Origin: UBA12202 sp049595035
Lineage (GTDB): Bacteria; Pseudomonadota; Alphaproteobacteria; Puniceispirillales; UBA1172
Direction of reading: 5' to 3'
DNA length: 39,307 nucleotides
Assembly: GCA_049595035.1 (NCBI GenBank)
Contig: JBMYKD010000019.1
Location: 1-39,307, forward strand
Each line of letters starts with the position of its first letter. The first letter of the stretch is position 1. The notes beneath the pieces were generated by a model, which was not told where the DNA came from, did not search any database, and saw nothing but the letters and a program-made list of their open reading frames with translations. This document shows positions 24,416 to 33,527 of the stretch, in pieces. A program made the position numbers and the translations under genes.

Positions 24416-25264
24416 ATGAAATCAAATAAAGGAACATGGTTGCTATTATCACCCGGAATAATATGGATATCATTATTCCTTGTGGCTCCATTGATCATGA
24501 TGATTTATGTTAGCTTCTGGACACAAACAACTTTCAGTATCAAGCCTGAGCTTACCGTAACATCATGGGTAAATTTCTTTAGCTCTGATACCTATTTCGG
24601 CGCATTACTTCGTACAATCCGCATCTGGTTGACCGTTTTGCTGGTTACTATTCTGGTCGGTTATCCGGTGGCCCTTTTTATTGGCCAGTTCATTAAGAAT
24701 AAAACCTTGCAAACGGCATTGCTGGTGACATGCGTCATTCCTTTCTGGACATCATTCCTGATCAGAGTACTGGCATGGCGTCCCATGCTGGGAAAAGAAG
24801 GTGCTATTAATATTGTTCTGCAAAAAATTGGCATTATCGACGCTCCTATTGAGGTTCTGTTATTTACCGAATTATCCGTCATTATTGGCATGGTTCAGAT
24901 TTATGTTGTTTTCATGGTGGGGCCGATTGCATTCATGATTGGTCGTATTGATGGAAGTCTGATTGAATCTGCGCGCGATCTTGGCGCATCGTCCTGGACG
25001 ATTTTCCGCCGAATTATCCTACCGCTTAGTATGCCGGGGGTTATCGTTGGTGCAATTTTTGTGACTGTTATGGTTTTAGGTGAGTTCGCTACGGCATCTG
25101 CGCTTTCAGGCCGGAAAGTTAACTTGCTGGGTAATATTATTATCACTCAGGTAGGTTCACTCAAATGGGCATTTGCGGCTGTTGCGGGTGTGGTGCTGAC
25201 GGTGGTCATGGCTGCATTTGTCGCAGTGATGTTGCGTATCGTTAATTTAAGAAATCAGCTGTAG
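24416..25264 (+). CDS. ABC transporter permease, spermidine/putrescine (PotB) type
   Basis: This is a 282-aa inner-membrane permease with about six hydrophobic helices. The cytoplasmic coupling motif (EAA loop) is seen as 'ESARDLGASSWTIFRRIILPLSMPGVI'. The N-terminal 'LLLSPGIIWISLFLVAPLIMMIYVS' segment is typical of PotB-like proteins. It forms the channel with the next permease. It lies 27 bp after ATPase 1 and 11 bp before the partner permease. Confidence 0.92.
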   Translation: MKSNKGTWLLLSPGIIWISLFLVAPLIMMIYVSFWTQTTFSIKPELTVTSWVNFFSSDTYFGALLRTIRIWLTVLLVTILVGYPVALFIGQFIKNKTLQTALLVTCVIPFWTSFLIRVLAWRPMLGKEGAINIVLQKIGIIDAPIEVLLFTELSVIIGMVQIYVVFMVGPIAFMIGRIDGSLIESARDLGASSWTIFRRIILPLSMPGVIVGAIFVTVMVLGEFATASALSGRKVNLLGNIIITQVGSLKWAFAAVAGVVLTVVMAAFVAVMLRIVNLRNQL

Positions 25265-25275
25265 GAGACATAGGT

Positions 25276-26133
25276 ATGGATAAGGTTGTTTCTTTACGTT
25301 GGTTCCTTGGCATTTTCACTGCCGCCTTCATACTATTCCTATATGGCCCCTTTATTGTGATGGGAATATTAAGTTTCCAGCAAGGCCCTGAAGGTGGCCC
25401 GCAATTTCCTATCATCGAATGGTCAACATACTGGTATCAGCATGTTTTCGGATTAGCTCCACCATCAAGAGTAGCGCCACTGCCCATTGGTGAGGCATTG
25501 ATCCGTTCAATAACCCTGGCATTTGCCACCATGGTCGTTTCCACGGTAATGGGTGTGCTAACAGCGCAGGCATTCCGTCGCTCGTTCCGTGGCTCTAGCC
25601 TTGTGTTTTATTCAGTTATTCTTGGTATGATTGTTCCGGGGGTATTACTAGGTCTTGGAATGGTTTTACTAGCAGATCAGGTCGGGGTAGCACGAAACTG
25701 GTGGTCAACGGCCTTTGTGCTTCATGTGGTTTACACATATCCTTTTGCTTTTCTGGTGATGCTTGCCATTTTCAACCGATTTGATGAATCCGTTGAAGAA
25801 GCCTCTTTGAGTCTTGGTGTGACGCCTGCAAAAACATTTCGTAAAGTAACCTTTCCGATCATCTTTCCGGGTGTGCTTTCGGCTATGCTATTTGCCTTTA
25901 CGCTCAGTTATGATGAGTTTCCGCGGACATTATTTACTGGTGGTTCCGATGTCACTATGCCGATTGCCATTTATGGTACCTTTGCGGTTGAAATTCATCC
26001 GAACCTCTTTGCCTTTGGTGTGTTGAGTACTTTATTCTCATTCTCACTTCTTGCTGTATACGGCATATTGCTGACCCTTTCCGTCCGACGCCAGCGCCAG
26101 CGTGTGTCAGGGCTTCAAGAGGATATTTCATGA
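25276..26133 (+). CDS. ABC transporter permease, spermidine/putrescine (PotC) type
   Basis: This is a 285-aa permease with six hydrophobic helices and an EAA loop 'EEASLSLGVTPAKTFRKVTFPIIFPGVL'. A polar insertion after the first helix (QQGPEGGPQFPIIEWSTYW) faces the periplasm. It is the second half of the channel. An AGGAGA ribosome site precedes the start. Its last four bases overlap the start of the next gene, an SDR, so transport and oxidation genes are translationally linked. Confidence 0.92.
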   Translation: MDKVVSLRWFLGIFTAAFILFLYGPFIVMGILSFQQGPEGGPQFPIIEWSTYWYQHVFGLAPPSRVAPLPIGEALIRSITLAFATMVVSTVMGVLTAQAFRRSFRGSSLVFYSVILGMIVPGVLLGLGMVLLADQVGVARNWWSTAFVLHVVYTYPFAFLVMLAIFNRFDESVEEASLSLGVTPAKTFRKVTFPIIFPGVLSAMLFAFTLSYDEFPRTLFTGGSDVTMPIAIYGTFAVEIHPNLFAFGVLSTLFSFSLLAVYGILLTLSVRRQRQRVSGLQEDIS

Positions 26134-26885
26134 ACCAGCCGTTCGGACATATCGCTATTGTGACAGGGGCCGGGTCAGGCATTGGCGCCGCTATTGCTGA
26201 GCGATTAGCCCATGACGGTGCCAGAGTCATGATGAATGATATTAATGAGGCTAGTTTAAAATCGGTTAGGGAGCATCTCATTTCTTCTGGGGTATCAGAG
26301 GATCATATTGCCTATCAGGTTGGTGATGTTTCGCTTGAAACAGATATGAAAACGCTGTTTGACAGCACCATAGATACCTTTGGTGATTTTTCACTGGTGG
26401 TGAATAATGCTGGCATTCTTCAGCAAAAGGCTTTTGTCGATTTAAGTTATGATGACTGGGATAAGATGATTGCCGTGCATTTGCGTGGCTGTTTCCTGGG
26501 TTGCCATTTTGCCGTTCCGCATATGCTGAAAAGAGGCGACGGCATTATCATCAATACAGCATCACAACTGGGTCAGATTGGTGCTGCTGATTTGACGCAT
26601 TATGCCACGGCTAAAGCAGCGATTATTGGTCTGACAAAATCATTGGCGCGTGAGTTCGGCCAATCTGGAATCAGAATCAATGCTATTGCTCCGGGGCCGA
26701 TTAATACGGATCTGGTTCTTGGATTATCTAAAGATTGGCGTGATGCTAAAGCCGCGCAGTTACCTCTAGGTCATTTTGGTGAGCCGTCGGATGTGGCGGC
26801 AACGGTGGCCTTTCTAGCCTCTGATGATGCGCAGATATATGTAGGTCAAACTCTTGGGCCTAATTCAGGCGATGTGATGCTTTAG
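26130..26885 (+). CDS. Short-chain dehydrogenase/reductase 1 of the ABC operon
   Basis: This is a 251-aa classical SDR with cofactor motif 'TGAGSGIG', 'NNAG' in the middle and the catalytic Ser (TASQLG) followed by Tyr-x-x-x-Lys (YATAK). The C-terminus ends unusually, 'GQTLGPNSGDVML', where 'VDGG' is normal. It would oxidise or reduce an alcohol/ketone with NAD(P). It overlaps the permease by 4 bp and precedes a second SDR by 11 bp. The substrate is presumably delivered by the transporter. Its identity is unknown. Confidence 0.88.
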   Translation: MNQPFGHIAIVTGAGSGIGAAIAERLAHDGARVMMNDINEASLKSVREHLISSGVSEDHIAYQVGDVSLETDMKTLFDSTIDTFGDFSLVVNNAGILQQKAFVDLSYDDWDKMIAVHLRGCFLGCHFAVPHMLKRGDGIIINTASQLGQIGAADLTHYATAKAAIIGLTKSLAREFGQSGIRINAIAPGPINTDLVLGLSKDWRDAKAAQLPLGHFGEPSDVAATVAFLASDDAQIYVGQTLGPNSGDVML

Positions 26886-26896
26886 GAGATGGAACA

Positions 26897-27649
26897 ATGA
26901 AAACAGTTTTGATTACAGGTGCTGGTATTGGAATAGGACGCGCAAGTGCGCTGGCTTTTGGTAAGGCTGGATATCGCGTTATCGTGACTGATATTCTTGC
27001 TGATGACGGTGCCTCTGCTGTTAGGGAAATAACAGATGCTGGTGGCACGGCAGAGTTTCATCATCTTGATGTAACCTCTACGGAAAATGCTAATCAGGTC
27101 GTTGCCAAAATAGAAGCCGATTATGGTGCGATTGATACTATTGTCTGTAATGCTGGCATTGCCCATAAAGTGCCTCTTGATGAGATGACTGATGAGAAAT
27201 GGGATTTTACATTTGATATCGATCTGAAGGGCATGTTCCGTGTCATCCGTCCTGCTCTGGCACAAATGAAAAAAGCAAATACAGGATCTATTATCTGTCT
27301 CTCTTCCTGCATGGGTGTCATGTATGGATGGGATGAACATGTACATTATTCAGCTGCAAAAGCTGGTGTTGTTGGGTTGGTTCGTGGTCTTGCCAATGAA
27401 CTAGCACGACATGGCATCAAGGTTAATGGTGTTGCGCCGGGATATATCCGCACAGCCCAGCTTTTGTCTGAAAAGCATTCACTTGGCGAAGAAGGGGCAC
27501 AAAAAGCAGGTGCTTTTATACCGATGGGTCGTATCGGTCAGCCAGATGATATCGCTGATGTTATTTTATTCTTAGCATCGGAACAAGCCAGATATCTGAC
27601 GGGTCAAGTGATAAGTGTGGACGGTGGACTTGCGGTCGGCCGTTACTAA
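26897..27649 (+). CDS. Short-chain dehydrogenase/reductase 2 of the ABC operon
   Basis: This is a 250-aa classical SDR with 'TGAGIGIG' at about 7-14, 'CNAG', the catalytic Ser in 'CLSSCMG', Tyr-x-x-x-Lys in 'HYSAAKAG', and 'GQVISVDGG' at the end. It is only moderately similar to SDR 1, so the pair is more likely to catalyse different steps or form two activities than to be a recent duplication. An AGGAGATGGAA ribosome site supports the start. It precedes the binding-protein gene by 31 bp. Confidence 0.9.
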   Translation: MKTVLITGAGIGIGRASALAFGKAGYRVIVTDILADDGASAVREITDAGGTAEFHHLDVTSTENANQVVAKIEADYGAIDTIVCNAGIAHKVPLDEMTDEKWDFTFDIDLKGMFRVIRPALAQMKKANTGSIICLSSCMGVMYGWDEHVHYSAAKAGVVGLVRGLANELARHGIKVNGVAPGYIRTAQLLSEKHSLGEEGAQKAGAFIPMGRIGQPDDIADVILFLASEQARYLTGQVISVDGGLAVGRY

Positions 27650-27680
27650 ATATGACCAATCTTCTAGAAGGAGGAATATA

Positions 27681-28892
27681 ATGACAATACAATCAAATAG
27701 GCGTCAGTTTCTGGCCGGTACAGGTGTAGCGCTTGGTAGCACCATGCTCTGCAACCCGTCACAGGTCTTTGCTGGTGGTCATCTTGCAGAACAGCAGTTG
27801 AGAACTGTTGGTCTGTCAGTGACCGTGCAAGAACGTATCCTGAATGATTTTAAAGAAAAATCAGGTGTAGGCTCTGTCAGCGGTAAGGGCGATATTTTCC
27901 CTAACACACAGACAGAACTGCTTTCAGGTTCAAAGGCATATGATTGCTGGGAAACAATTGGTGAACGTCTACCTGCTATGACAGTGACAAATACCATTAA
28001 GCCAATTCCAACATCAAAATTGTCTAACTGGAACAGTATTCGTGATACATTCACCAAAACTGATCCACGGATGGAAGCACGGGCACAGATTTCTGGCCAG
28101 ATTTGGGCAGATGCTGGGCAGTCAGCACTATGGATGGTTCCGACGGTTTATAACTTTGACTCAATCGGCTATCGTCCTGACCTTGTTGACGCTGAAGAAG
28201 CCAATACATGGACATCGCTTTTCGATAAGAAGTTTAAGGGCAAGACTGGCCTGAACGTTGATCCACTGATCGCATTCGGACAGGCAATTCTGGCTATGAA
28301 TTCACTTGGTATGCTGGATGTTCCTAACCCAGGTAATCCAAATAAGAGTGAAATCGACGAAGCGTCCAAATTCTTGATTTCCAAGAAAAAGGAAGGCCAG
28401 TTCCGTGCCCTTTGGGGTGATTTCGGTGAACTGGTTAACCTGATGGCTTCTGGTGAAATGGTGCTTGCAGATGCGTGGCAGCCTGCGGTTATGGCTGTTA
28501 AGGCTCAAGGTATTCCATGTTCATATGCGGAACCGAAAGAAGGCTATCGTGGCTGGTCAATTGGTATTTCCATGATCAATGGATCACCAAATGAAGATGC
28601 TGTTATGGCTTATGCTGATTACTGGCTGTCAGGCCCACCAGCTATCGCGGTTTCCGAGCAGGGATATTATTCACCGACCACAACCATCAAAAACCACATG
28701 TCAAAAGAAAAGTATGACTTCTGGTATGAAGGTAAGCCTTGGGTAGGTGCACCTGATCGGGGAATCCAGGAAGGTGATCTTCGTGATGGTGGCTCACTAG
28801 CCAATCGTGCGTCTAAGGTGACTTACTGGCATCAGTGGCCAGATGAGTATGACCATCTCATGATGAAGTGGGATGAATTCCTAAGTGCATAA
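27681..28892 (+). CDS. ABC transporter periplasmic solute-binding protein, Tat-exported
   Basis: This is a 403-aa extracellular solute-binding protein. The leader has a twin-arginine motif (NRRQFLAG, Arg7-Arg8) and a hydrophobic run ending near 'SQVFAGG' around residue 32. The mature part resembles polyamine/iron-type binding proteins. A strong AAGGAGG ribosome site seven bases upstream fixes the ATG at 27681; longer frames from 27615 lack a leader at the start. It belongs to the permeases at 24416-26133. It is paralogous to the leaderless protein at 20833-22041. The ligand is not predictable. Confidence 0.9.
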   Translation: MTIQSNRRQFLAGTGVALGSTMLCNPSQVFAGGHLAEQQLRTVGLSVTVQERILNDFKEKSGVGSVSGKGDIFPNTQTELLSGSKAYDCWETIGERLPAMTVTNTIKPIPTSKLSNWNSIRDTFTKTDPRMEARAQISGQIWADAGQSALWMVPTVYNFDSIGYRPDLVDAEEANTWTSLFDKKFKGKTGLNVDPLIAFGQAILAMNSLGMLDVPNPGNPNKSEIDEASKFLISKKKEGQFRALWGDFGELVNLMASGEMVLADAWQPAVMAVKAQGIPCSYAEPKEGYRGWSIGISMINGSPNEDAVMAYADYWLSGPPAIAVSEQGYYSPTTTIKNHMSKEKYDFWYEGKPWVGAPDRGIQEGDLRDGGSLANRASKVTYWHQWPDEYDHLMMKWDEFLSA

Positions 28893-28902
28893 TCATCAAT
28901 AT

Positions 28903-28929
28903 GGGTTCAGGGGGTATTTCCCTGAACCC
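28903..28929 (+). terminator. GC-rich intercistronic hairpin after the binding-protein gene
   Basis: GGGTTCAGGG (28903-28912) and CCCTGAACCC (28920-28929) form a perfect 10-bp stem, extended by a T-A pair, with a 7-base loop. It lies 10 bp after the stop. There is no U-tract, so it more likely stabilises the binding-protein mRNA and partly limits read-through to ATPase 2. Confidence 0.6.
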
Positions 28930-28949
28930 ACTTTCAACTGGTAAACATA

Positions 28950-30044
28950 ATGACTGAATTTGATTTAGAGCTAAAACAGATAACGAAAATTTATCCCGGT
29001 GGCACATTGGCTGTTGAGGCTTTTGATCTACAAGTGGGGAAGGGTGAATTTTTATCCTTTGTCGGCCCGTCAGGATGCGGGAAGACAACGACCTTGCGAA
29101 TGATAGCCGGACTTGAGGATATCACATCAGGCGAATTATATATTCGTGGTGTCAATAATACTCATGTAAAAGCTGAAAAAAGACCAACGGCAACCATTTT
29201 TCAGAATTATGCTATTTACCCTCATATGACGGTTCGTCAGAATATTGAGTTTGGATTAAAAATACGAAAATTATCCAGCAGTGAAATCAATAAGAAAACG
29301 TCAAACATTATTGATTTACTTGATTTGGGTAGTGTGGCTAATTCCAGAGAAACGTCCCTTTCTGGTGGCCAGAAACAGCGTGTTGCACTAGCCCGTGGGC
29401 TGGTTACGGAACCTGAGATTCTGTTGCTTGATGAACCATTGGGCGCTCTTGACGCTAACTTGCGGCGTGCTATTCAGGATGAATTGAAGTTACTGCAAAG
29501 ACAGTTAAATATTACATTTGTATTTGTTACTCATGCGCAATCAGAAGCACTGGGTATGGGTGACAGAATTGTTGTTATGAATTCTGGCCGTGTTGAACAA
29601 ATTGGTCTGTCAGAAGATATTTATTTTAATCCGCAAACGCCGTTTGTGGCGCGGTTCATTGGTAAGAATTTACTATTTGAAGGCACTATCCAGAACGCTA
29701 GCGGAAAAACAGGTGCGATTGATACGCCAAGTGGTCTCCTTAAAGGACGATTGATAGGCAATCCGGCCAAGAACTCACCGGGTCTGATGGTCGTGCCATC
29801 TGAATATATCAGTTTTGGCAAATCATCCAAGAAAGATATCAATACCATCACAGGCCATGTGGAACAGGCCAATTTTATTAGTAATACGGTAATTGTTTAT
29901 CTTCGTCTTGCTAATGGTGAACGCGTAAAGATTGAAACTCATGCTGAAAAAATTTCAGGGCATGATCTCAATTCCGGAAGCCAGCTGACATGTTATTGGG
30001 ATGCTATTAAATCCAGCATTATGTCAAATGAAAGTAATGAGTAA
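28950..30044 (+). CDS. ABC transporter ATPase 2 (PotA/MalK type), complete catalytic motifs
   Basis: This is a 364-aa ATPase with Walker A 'GPSGCGKTT' at 39-47, Q-loop 'FQNYAIYPHM', signature 'LSGGQKQR' at 138-145, Walker B 'LLLDEP' and switch histidine His195 (FVTHAQSEAL). A TOBE-like regulatory part follows. All residues for hydrolysis are present, in contrast to ATPase 1, which has Gly at the switch position. Both are in one operon with only one permease pair, so a heterodimeric motor is expected. It ends 3 bp before the amidase gene. Confidence 0.92.
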   Translation: MTEFDLELKQITKIYPGGTLAVEAFDLQVGKGEFLSFVGPSGCGKTTTLRMIAGLEDITSGELYIRGVNNTHVKAEKRPTATIFQNYAIYPHMTVRQNIEFGLKIRKLSSSEINKKTSNIIDLLDLGSVANSRETSLSGGQKQRVALARGLVTEPEILLLDEPLGALDANLRRAIQDELKLLQRQLNITFVFVTHAQSEALGMGDRIVVMNSGRVEQIGLSEDIYFNPQTPFVARFIGKNLLFEGTIQNASGKTGAIDTPSGLLKGRLIGNPAKNSPGLMVVPSEYISFGKSSKKDINTITGHVEQANFISNTVIVYLRLANGERVKIETHAEKISGHDLNSGSQLTCYWDAIKSSIMSNESNE

Positions 30045-30047
30045 ATT

Positions 30048-31424
30048 ATGACTGACGCCTCTCTTCTTTCCATGACAGCGGTCACATTAGGCAAGGCTTT
30101 ACAGAAAAGAGATGTGCGTGCTGTTGATGTTGCTGGTGCCTGTCTTGACGCTGGCCGTAACCAGACAAGTCCTGTTTATATAAAGCTAACCGAAGCACGA
30201 GCCATGGCCGAAGCAGAGGCCGCAGACAAAAGGCTTGATGCAGGGGCGCCTTTATCTGATCTTGATGGTGTTCCGATGGCATGGAAAGACCTTTATGATA
30301 TGGAAGGTGAGGTAACGACAGCCGCTTCCATTCTTTTTGAGCATGCAAAACCAGCCCAGAATGATGCGCCGGTTGTTGCTAAGGCCAAGGCAGCAGGCAT
30401 GGTCAGCATTGGTAAACTGAATATGACAGAAATGGCGTATTCGGGTATTGGTTATAATCCCCATTATGGCACACCGATGAATGCATGTTCGGATGAAGTG
30501 CATTATTCCCCCGGTGGATCATCATCAGGCAGTGGCGCAGTGGTTGGGCGTAATATGGTTCCGATTGCCATTGGTTCGGACACAGGAGGATCGGTTAGGG
30601 TGCCGGCATCTTATAACGGGGTGGTTGGGTTAAAAACCTCTGAAGGGCGCTATGATAAGAATGGCGTCATTCCATTATCCCGCACATTTGATACCGTAGG
30701 CCCATTGGCCAGAACCGTTGACGATTGTGCCGCGATTGACCGCATCTTCCGTTCAGACCTTCATGTGCCGCCGCCGCCATTACAAGAAAAGCCACGCTTT
30801 TTTGCCCCGCAAACAGTTGTGCTGAATGAACTGGATGATCAGGTCGCTAGTGATTATCAACGCGCTATTGATCAGATTGCAGATGCCGGATACAGCATTG
30901 AGCCTATTGATCTGGACTGTTTTGCAAAGACATTTCCACTGCTTGAAGAATGTGGAACACTTGTTGCCCAGGACGCCTGGCTAGAATATCAGGATAGGCT
31001 GACCGATGATATGAAAGCCCGCATGGATGAACGCGTCCTTGACCGCATCATGCGTGGTGCCGAGATGTCGACGTCAGATGTTGTGCGGCTTCACTGGTTT
31101 CGGGTTGAAGGCATGGCAGAGATTATTCAGAAAACCGGATCAGGGTTTATGTTGATGCCAACGACACCAATTCCAGCACCAGAACTTGATCCTCTGGTTG
31201 CGGATAAATCGCTTTTTCATAAAACAAACCTGATGTCACTTCGTAACACAACGCTTGGAAATATTTTTAATTTACCCGGCATTGCCTTGCCAATAAACGG
31301 GGATGACAAGGGTAACAAAAGACCAACAAGTCTTCTTGTTACCACCCATGCAGGTCGTGATGACGCATTAATTGAAATCGCAAAAACATTGGAAAATATA
31401 CTCAAAAAAGGAGACAGTAGATGA
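30048..31424 (+). CDS. Amidase signature family hydrolase
   Basis: This is a 458-aa Ser-cisSer-Lys amidase. The catalytic lysine is Lys80 (PMAWKDLYD), the Gly/Ser loop is 'SPGGSSSGSG' at 154-163, and the nucleophile is Ser182 in 'SDTGGSVRVP'. Family members hydrolyse diverse amides (GatA, AtzF, indoleacetamide hydrolase). The extra C-terminal domain of full-length allophanate hydrolase is absent, so an allophanate role is possible only for the amidase half. It overlaps the following hyuA by 4 bp, suggesting that it acts on the ring-opened product of the HyuAB enzymes. The substrate is unknown. Confidence 0.88.
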   Translation: MTDASLLSMTAVTLGKALQKRDVRAVDVAGACLDAGRNQTSPVYIKLTEARAMAEAEAADKRLDAGAPLSDLDGVPMAWKDLYDMEGEVTTAASILFEHAKPAQNDAPVVAKAKAAGMVSIGKLNMTEMAYSGIGYNPHYGTPMNACSDEVHYSPGGSSSGSGAVVGRNMVPIAIGSDTGGSVRVPASYNGVVGLKTSEGRYDKNGVIPLSRTFDTVGPLARTVDDCAAIDRIFRSDLHVPPPPLQEKPRFFAPQTVVLNELDDQVASDYQRAIDQIADAGYSIEPIDLDCFAKTFPLLEECGTLVAQDAWLEYQDRLTDDMKARMDERVLDRIMRGAEMSTSDVVRLHWFRVEGMAEIIQKTGSGFMLMPTTPIPAPELDPLVADKSLFHKTNLMSLRNTTLGNIFNLPGIALPINGDDKGNKRPTSLLVTTHAGRDDALIEIAKTLENILKKGDSR

Positions 31425-33505
31425 TTAGGGTAGGGGTAGACGTCGGTGGAACATTTACCGATATCATTTTAGAAAATCATGATGCCGATAAAAACGAAGT
31501 AACGGTAACTAAAGTATCTAGTACGCCACATGATCAATCTGAAGGAGTTGTCAAAGGGGTGCTGCAGGTTTGTGAATTAGCCGGAGTTAGCCCCGGGGAT
31601 ATTGACATGCTCTATCATGGTACAACCGTTGCCACTAATATGGTAATCGAACGCGATGGTGCCGAAGTAGGGATGCTGACCACACGCGGGTTCCGCGATA
31701 TTCTTCACATGGCGCGTCACAAGCGGCCCCATAATTTTAGTCTTCAATATGAAGTGCCATGGCAGTCAAAGCCACTGGTCAAGCGGCGCAACCGTATCCC
31801 AATTACAGAACGGCTAATGCCGCCTACCGGTGAAGTGGAAACGCCATTGAACGAAGATGAAGTTCGTGCTGCGGCAGAATTATTTAAAAAGCGCGGGATT
31901 AATTCCATTGTTATCGCGTTTCTGTTTTCATTCCTGAATAATGATCATGAAATGCGGGCCAAGGAAATCGTGTCCTCTATTCATCCGGATGCTTATATCT
32001 ATACATCATCGGAAGTGGTGAATGTGATCCGTGAATATGAGCGTTTCAGTTCAACAGCGATGAATGCCTATATTGGCCCTAAGACAGCACGGTATCTGTC
32101 AAATCTGGAAAACCGGCTGAAAAAAGAGGGCATCAACAGCCAGGTAAGAATTATGCAGTCTAATGGTGGTATTTCTACCATTGAAAACTCATCAGACAGG
32201 CCAATTGGATTGTTGTTATCTGGCCCTGCTGGTGGTGTTATCGGTGCGCGTTCAACAGGAGAACACAACGATATTTCCAATATCATTACCATTGATATCG
32301 GGGGAACATCTGCTGATATTTCCGTGATTCAGGATGGTGACCTTCGTATCAAAAATCCACGCGATACCGAAGTTGCAAGTCTGCCAGTATTGGTGCCAAT
32401 GCTTGATATTGATGCGATTGGTGCAGGTGGTGGTTCTATTGCCTATGTTGATGAGGGTGGCGCATTCCGTGTCGGGCCAAAATCAGCAGGGGCGGTTCCG
32501 GGGCCGGCATGTTATGGAAATGGTGGCGAGCATCCAACCGTAACTGATGCGCAGGTCGTGCTAGGGCGACTGGATCAGGAACAGTTTCTTGGAGGTGATA
32601 TCGTCATTAAGCCAGAGCTGGCCGAAAAAGCCATTAAGACACATATTGCCGATCCCTTGGGTATGTCCGTGACGGAAGCAGCTCTAGGTATCCTGAAAAT
32701 TATCAATAACAATATGGCGCTTGCTATTAATTCTAACTCTGTGGCCAAAGGGATTGACCCAAGAGGGTTCACATTGATGGGATTTGGCGGTGCCGGGCCA
32801 TTGCATGCGGTTGCACTTGCCGAAATGATTTCAGCTAAGAATATCATATCTCCATCACAGCCGGGTATTACCGCCGCATTAGGATTACTGGTTTCTGATC
32901 TTAAATATGAATATACGCGGTCGGTGCTCATTCCTCTTAATCAGGCATCTGATAGTGATCTGGAACAAATCAACCAGATTGTTGAAGACCTGAAAACAGA
33001 AGCGGATCAACAGCTTGATCAGGATAATGTGCCTAAAGACAAACGCCAGTACGAATATATCATGGAATGCCGTTATCTGGGTCAGGGTTTCGAGTTAAGG
33101 GCAAAAATGCCAAGCGAGCCATTAACAACAAAGAATGTTCAAGTTGTTATTGATAATTTCTATGATGTGCATAAGCAGCAATATGGTCACGCATTCAAAG
33201 ACCAGATTACTGAGGCAATTACCGTCCGTGTGGTTGCATCTGCGGATGTTGAGAAATTGCAGCTTAATAAACTGGAAAAAGGTGGCAGCAAGAATCCGGA
33301 ATATGCGCATCTCTATAACAGAGATACTGTATTTGATGATAATAAAGCGGTTTCTACCCCACGTTATGATCGTGGCAAGCTGAAATCAGGGGATACGATT
33401 AGTGGCCCTGCTGTTGTGACGCAGCACAACTCAACTACCATTATTCCACCAGATTATACGGCCACTATTCTAGAAGTTGGCGATATTCTGATTGAAAAAA
33501 ACTGA
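31421..33505 (+). CDS. hyuA: Hydantoinase A / oxoprolinase family subunit (HyuA, copy 2)
   Basis: This 694-aa ATPase subunit has 'DVGGTFTD' at 7-14, a middle 'DIGGTSADISV', 'GAGGGSIA' and 'SAGAVPGPACYG'. It is a close relative of copy 1 (10506-12578). They share the 'YHGTTxATN' stretch and the segment 'VPWQSKPLVKRRNR' versus 'IPWQDRPLVKRRWR'. It overlaps the amidase by 4 bp and is followed by its HyuB partner after 22 bp. It would supply ATP-driven activation of a cyclic amide. Confidence 0.92.
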   Translation: MIRVGVDVGGTFTDIILENHDADKNEVTVTKVSSTPHDQSEGVVKGVLQVCELAGVSPGDIDMLYHGTTVATNMVIERDGAEVGMLTTRGFRDILHMARHKRPHNFSLQYEVPWQSKPLVKRRNRIPITERLMPPTGEVETPLNEDEVRAAAELFKKRGINSIVIAFLFSFLNNDHEMRAKEIVSSIHPDAYIYTSSEVVNVIREYERFSSTAMNAYIGPKTARYLSNLENRLKKEGINSQVRIMQSNGGISTIENSSDRPIGLLLSGPAGGVIGARSTGEHNDISNIITIDIGGTSADISVIQDGDLRIKNPRDTEVASLPVLVPMLDIDAIGAGGGSIAYVDEGGAFRVGPKSAGAVPGPACYGNGGEHPTVTDAQVVLGRLDQEQFLGGDIVIKPELAEKAIKTHIADPLGMSVTEAALGILKIINNNMALAINSNSVAKGIDPRGFTLMGFGGAGPLHAVALAEMISAKNIISPSQPGITAALGLLVSDLKYEYTRSVLIPLNQASDSDLEQINQIVEDLKTEADQQLDQDNVPKDKRQYEYIMECRYLGQGFELRAKMPSEPLTTKNVQVVIDNFYDVHKQQYGHAFKDQITEAITVRVVASADVEKLQLNKLEKGGSKNPEYAHLYNRDTVFDDNKAVSTPRYDRGKLKSGDTISGPAVVTQHNSTTIIPPDYTATILEVGDILIEKN

Positions 33506-33527
33506 TTTAGGGAATGGAGATTAAAAC

